The translations under genes were made by a program, and so were the position numbers. A DNA stretch of 64,000 nucleotides, from positions 1-64,000 of the forward strand of contig CALXRX010000001.1 of NCBI GenBank assembly GCA_944390975.1. The letters run 5' to 3'. The notes under the pieces are model-generated. The model made no database searches, was not told the origin of the DNA, and saw nothing but the letters and a program-made list of their open reading frames with translations. Shown here piece by piece: positions 61,251 through 64,000 of this stretch; the stretch's first letter is position 1, and each line of letters begins with the position of its first letter. This DNA is from an uncultured Clostridia bacterium (GTDB taxonomy: Bacteria > Bacillota > Clostridia > TANB77 > CAG-508).

Positions 61251-61761
61251 ATGTTAATATTAAAATTTATTATATTAGGAATAATATTATTTCTTAGTTC
61301 ATACATAGGAATAATATTGTCAAACAAATATAAAAATAGATTAATTGAACTAAAAGAAATTAAAAAAGCTCTAAACATATTTGAAACAAAAATAAAATAT
61401 ACATATGCACCTGTACCAGAAATTTTTAAAGATATTTCAGACAACTTAACAAATAATGTTGGAGAAATATTTTTAAATGCAAGTAATAAAATGGAAAATG
61501 ATACAGCCCAAAATTCATGGAGACAGGCAATAGAAGAAGCTAAAACTAATATGAACAAAGACGACTTAGAAGTTATAAAAGATTTAGGAAAGTTATTAGG
61601 AAAAACAGATATAGAAGGACAAATAAGTCAAATTGAGTTAACAGATAAATTTATAGATAAAAACATAGAAAATGCAGAAAAAGAATATTTGAAAAATAAT
61701 AAATTATATAAGACGTTGCGGGATTGTTTCAGGTCTTGCCTTAGTTATTGTTCTTATATAA
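61251..61761 (+). CDS. spoIIIAB: Stage III sporulation protein AB, requires +1 shift at CGG 61719
   Basis: N-terminal membrane helix (LKFIILGIILFLSSYIGII), then a GspF-like helical bundle: RLIELKEIKKALNIFETKIK, YTYAPVPEIFKDISD and LGKTDIEGQISQIELTDKF. At LYKTL the frame meets CGG GAT and would run as DCFRSCLSYC to 61811, across the start of spoIIIAC. Skipping the C gives GIVSGLALVIVLI and a stop at 61761, the normal hydrophobic SpoIIIAB tail, 169 residues, and leaves the AAAGGAG of spoIIIAC free. Part of the forespore-feeding channel. Recoded or mutated. Confidence 0.92.
61719..61721 (+). other. CGG codon at a +1 frameshift point (spoIIIAB)
   Basis: In-frame CGG preceded by TTG and followed by G. 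Skipping C61719 gives GGG (Gly), beginning the conserved C-terminal membrane helix of SpoIIIAB. Confidence 0.72.
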
Positions 61762-61783
61762 AAATAAAACAAAGGAGACTAAT

Positions 61784-61978
61784 ATGGATATTAATTTACT
61801 TTTTAAAATAGCGGCAATTGGAATTTTAGTAGCAGTGTTACACCAAGTTTTAGTAAGAGCTGGTAGGGAAGACCAAGCAATGATGACAACTTTAGCAGGT
61901 TTAGTAATAGTCCTTACAATGGTAATAAAAGAGATAAGTACATTATTTGATTCGGTTAGAACATTATTTAATTTATAA
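61784..61978 (+). CDS. spoIIIAC: Stage III sporulation protein AC
   Basis: 64 residues from ATG 61784 after AAAGGAG. Two membrane helices: LFKIAAIGILVAVLHQVLVR and MTTLAGLVIVLTMVIKEIS. Length and sequence (AGREDQAMM) match SpoIIIAC, a small channel component. The in-frame upstream ATG at 61748 lies within spoIIIAB. It precedes spoIIIAD by 15 bp. Confidence 0.95.
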   Translation: MDINLLFKIAAIGILVAVLHQVLVRAGREDQAMMTTLAGLVIVLTMVIKEISTLFDSVRTLFNL

Positions 61979-61993
61979 TTTTAAGAGGTAATT

Positions 61994-62380
61994 ATGGATA
62001 TTATAAAAATAGTGGGTATAGCTTTCGTAACATTAATAATAGTTATAATTTTAAGACAGTACAAGCCTGAATTTGCTGTATATGCATCAATATTAGGTGG
62101 AGCAATTATTATATTATTAAGCCTAGGTAAATTAGAAGGAATTGTTAATCTATTAGAAAATATTGCCTCAAAAACATCAATTAATGGAGAGTTTTTAGGA
62201 ATTTTAATAAAAATTACAGGGATAGCATTTCTAACGGAATTTGCAACAAGTGTATGTAAAGATTCAGGAGAAACAGCAATAGCTAATAAAGTAGACTTGG
62301 GAGGAAAAATCATTATTATAGCTATATCAATTCCTATAGTTTCACAATTATTAGAAACAGTAATAAAAGTATTGCCATAG
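61994..62380 (+). CDS. spoIIIAD: Stage III sporulation protein AD
   Basis: 128 residues with four membrane helices: IVGIAFVTLIIVIILRQYKP, YASILGGAIIILLSL, ITGIAFLTEFATSVCKDSGE and IIIAISIPIVSQLLETVIKV. The family signature EFATSVCKDSGE is intact. Member of the membrane platform of the SpoIIIA complex in the mother cell. AAGAGGTAATT precedes the ATG. Confidence 0.96.
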   Translation: MDIIKIVGIAFVTLIIVIILRQYKPEFAVYASILGGAIIILLSLGKLEGIVNLLENIASKTSINGEFLGILIKITGIAFLTEFATSVCKDSGETAIANKVDLGGKIIIIAISIPIVSQLLETVIKVLP

Positions 62381-62404
62381 AATTGATGTGGTTAGAAAGG
62401 AAAT

Positions 62405-63563
62405 ATGATGCCAAAGATAAAAATTATAAGAATAGTATTTATATTTTTATTAATAATAAGTTTATCTAACATATCAATTGCAACACAGGAAGAAATATTA
62501 GAAAATCAATCAGAAACACTAAATATAAAAGGATTTGTTGAGGAAGCTAATAAATATACTAAAGATGTTTTTTCTGGGATAGATGCAAATGATTTAATAA
62601 ATGATGCCATAAAAGGTGAAATTGATAATAAAACATTAATAGATAAAATTCTAAATATATTTGGAAGTGAAATTAAACAAACTATTCAGATAATACGGAG
62701 GTATTATCGTTATTATAGTAATACATAGTATATTAAAAAGTGTTAGTGAAAATTTAGAAAATAAAAGTATATCTCAAATTACATACTATGTACAATACAT
62801 ATTAATAGTAACTTTAATTATGAGTAATTTTTCAGATATTATAAATTTAGCTAAAGATACAATTCAAAGTTTAGTAGGTTTTTCGCAATGTCTAATACCT
62901 ATTTTAATTACATTAATGATGACAACAGGTAGTATTGCATCAGCAAGTATAGTACAACCAATCTTGCTTTTTCTAATAACATTTATTGGAAATATAATAA
63001 CTACATTTTTGTTACCTTTAATATTAATAGGAACTGCTCTTGGAATAGTTTCAAAAGTATCAGATAAAGTACAAATAAATAAATTATCTAAATATTTTAA
63101 AAGCAGTACAGTATGGGTTTTAGGAATTGTATTAACATTATTCGTTGGAGTACTCTCATTAGAAGGAGGACTAACAAGTAGTGTAGATGGTGTTACTGCA
63201 AAAACTGCAAAAGCAGCAGTTTCAAATTTTATTCCAGTAGTAGGAAAAATTTTAGGAGATGCAGTAGATACAGTAATTGGCTGCAGTAATATCTTAAAAA
63301 ATGCAGTTGGTATTGTAGGAGTTATAGTAATAATTGGTATATGTGCAGTGCCTATTATTAAATTAACTATATTAATGGCGACGTATTATATAGCCTCAGC
63401 AATTTGTGAGCCAATAGCTGATGAAAAAATTATTTCTTTGTTATCACAAATAGGTGATACATTCAAAATATTACTTGCAATGCTAATAGCAGTATCTGTA
63501 ATGCTAATAATAGGAGTAACTCTAGTAATAAAAATTTCTAATAGTGGACTAATGTATAGATAG
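62405..63563 (+). CDS. spoIIIAE: Stage III sporulation protein AE, requires +1 shift at CGG 62696
   Basis: The first 97 codons contain a signal-like helix (IRIVFIFLLIISLSNISIAT) and an exported stretch (SGIDANDLINDAIKGEIDNK). After QTIQII the frame meets CGG AGG and stops within about 12 codons. Skipping the C gives GGIIVIIVIHSILKSVSENL and opens the complete membrane part, including LITLMMTTGSIASASI and SLEGGLTSSVDGVTAKTAK, to 63563, 385 residues in all as expected for SpoIIIAE. Two members of one operon are thus interrupted by the same codon. Membrane component of the SpoIIIA channel. Confidence 0.93.
62696..62698 (+). other. CGG codon at a +1 frameshift point (spoIIIAE)
   Basis: In-frame CGG preceded by ATA and followed by A. 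Skipping C62696 gives GGA (Gly) and joins the N-terminus to the membrane domain of SpoIIIAE. The sequence CGGAGG also contains an SD-like GGAGG. Confidence 0.72.
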
Positions 63564-63575
63564 GTTGTGGTGTTA

Positions 63576-64000
63576 TTGATTGAATGGATGAGTACTTGGG
63601 CAGAGCAAATTATTGTAGCAGTTATTATTGCAGCAATTATAGAAATGATATTACCCAAAGGAAATAACAAAAAATATGTAAAAGCCATAATAGGAGTATA
63701 TATATTATTTACTATAATTTCACCAATTATAGCAAAAATAACAAATATAGATTTTAAAGATATAGATTATGAAGAATATTTCAAACAAACAGAGACATAC
63801 CAAACAATGTCTCAAGATTTATCAAATAATAATGATAAATCTGTAGAAGAAATATATATTAGTAATTTAAAGCAAGATATGAAAAATAAATTACAAGAAA
63901 AAGGATATGTGGTTGAAAATATAGAAGTAACTATTGAACTTGAAGATGAATCTAATTATGGAAAAGTAAATAAAATTGAACTGCTTATATATGAAAGTGA
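63576..64000 (+). CDS. spoIIIAF: Stage III sporulation protein AF, 3' end outside window
   Basis: The open frame reads MIEWMSTWAEQIIVAVIIAA if started at TTG 63576, then MILPKGNNKKYVKAIIGVYI and LFTIISPIIAKITNI: two membrane helices followed by an exported domain, the layout of SpoIIIAF, which ends with a secretion-ring-like domain. It begins 12 bp after spoIIIAE. The ribosome binding site is weak (GTGGTG); GTG 63567 or 63570 are alternatives. The frame continues to the window edge without a stop. Confidence 0.9.
   Translation, partial: MIEWMSTWAEQIIVAVIIAAIIEMILPKGNNKKYVKAIIGVYILFTIISPIIAKITNIDFKDIDYEEYFKQTETYQTMSQDLSNNNDKSVEEIYISNLKQDMKNKLQEKGYVVENIEVTIELEDESNYGKVNKIELLIYES

Noticed and set aside
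45185-62698. Random sequencing error as the explanation of the four CGG frameshifts
   Set aside because: Not fully excluded, but random indels would not all be an extra C placed exactly at a codon boundary before a GGN codon, and out-of-frame CGG sequences show no such insertions. A context-specific systematic error remains the main alternative.
1-64000. Search for rRNA, tRNA and CRISPR arrays
   Set aside because: No cloverleaf-like GC-rich segments, rRNA landmarks or regularly spaced repeats were seen on reading; a covariance-model scan would be needed to exclude small RNAs.

Overview
The window is chromosomal DNA from a very AT-rich (roughly 27-30% GC by eye) endospore-forming, anaerobic Firmicute, most likely an uncultivated gut Clostridia. 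The support is a spoIIIAA-AF operon at the right end, an oxygen-sensitive class III ribonucleotide reductase (nrdDG), strong AGGAGG ribosome binding sites, TTGACA/TATAAT promoters, two Bce-type antimicrobial-peptide modules, and AGA-dominated arginine codons. No rRNA, tRNA or CRISPR array was found.

Layout. 1-8 kb: the tail of an ABC-2 permease, GNAT debris, two membrane-anchored proteins of unknown function, a giant MacB-like ABC fusion, and an SOS-type Y-family polymerase with YolD. 8-11.5 kb: a Crp/Fnr regulator divergent from nrdDG, with a palindrome between them. 11.7-18.2 kb: a membrane XRE regulator with a DUF4097 protein, then Bce module 1. 18.4-25 kb: thioesterase-copZ-copA, an epimerase, gene debris, and an alpha/beta hydrolase convergent with a LysR regulator. 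25.4-32.3 kb: a nine-gene plus-strand flavin/redox cluster (beta-helix DUF3737, cyclophilin-like, DUF4405 cytochrome-like, flavodoxin, SUMF1-flavodoxin fusion, CMD-cupin, FMN reductase, amidohydrolase). 32.5-36.1 kb: a GH144-like glucanase and a decayed IS91-type element. 36.1-45.4 kb: SDR, ogt, two XRE regulators, and Bce module 2 with YxeA and a GT51 transglycosylase. 45.7-53.8 kb: ABC pair, GT8-GT2 fusion, radical SAM protein, nitroreductase, and a second CMD-cupin copy. 54-59.2 kb: acetyltransferases, an ECF sigma/anti-sigma pair, an AbiEi antitoxin with a gutted toxin, and a phosphoesterase. 59.4-64 kb: yebC and spoIIIA.

Most striking observation: four otherwise normal genes (GT51 transglycosylase, a GNAT, spoIIIAB and spoIIIAE) are each broken at an in-frame CGG codon. 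In every case, skipping only the C and reading the next codon as GGN (glycine) restores the full conserved protein. In-frame CGG is otherwise nearly absent, although out-of-frame CGG is common (more than 50 occurrences by eye). This suggests that CGG is an unassigned or starved codon acting as a +1 frameshift signal, or that CGGN is read as a quadruplet. The single clear exception is codon 12 of the gene at 53335. A systematic sequencing artefact must be excluded.

The two Bce modules share an operator design: CTTACA-N4-TGTAAG plus a further TGTAA half-site exactly 38 bp upstream of the -10 of each transporter promoter. This argues for two paralogous self-contained peptide-sensing circuits. 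The window also carries many decay scars: deletions, homopolymer slips and one nonsense mutation in the transposase.
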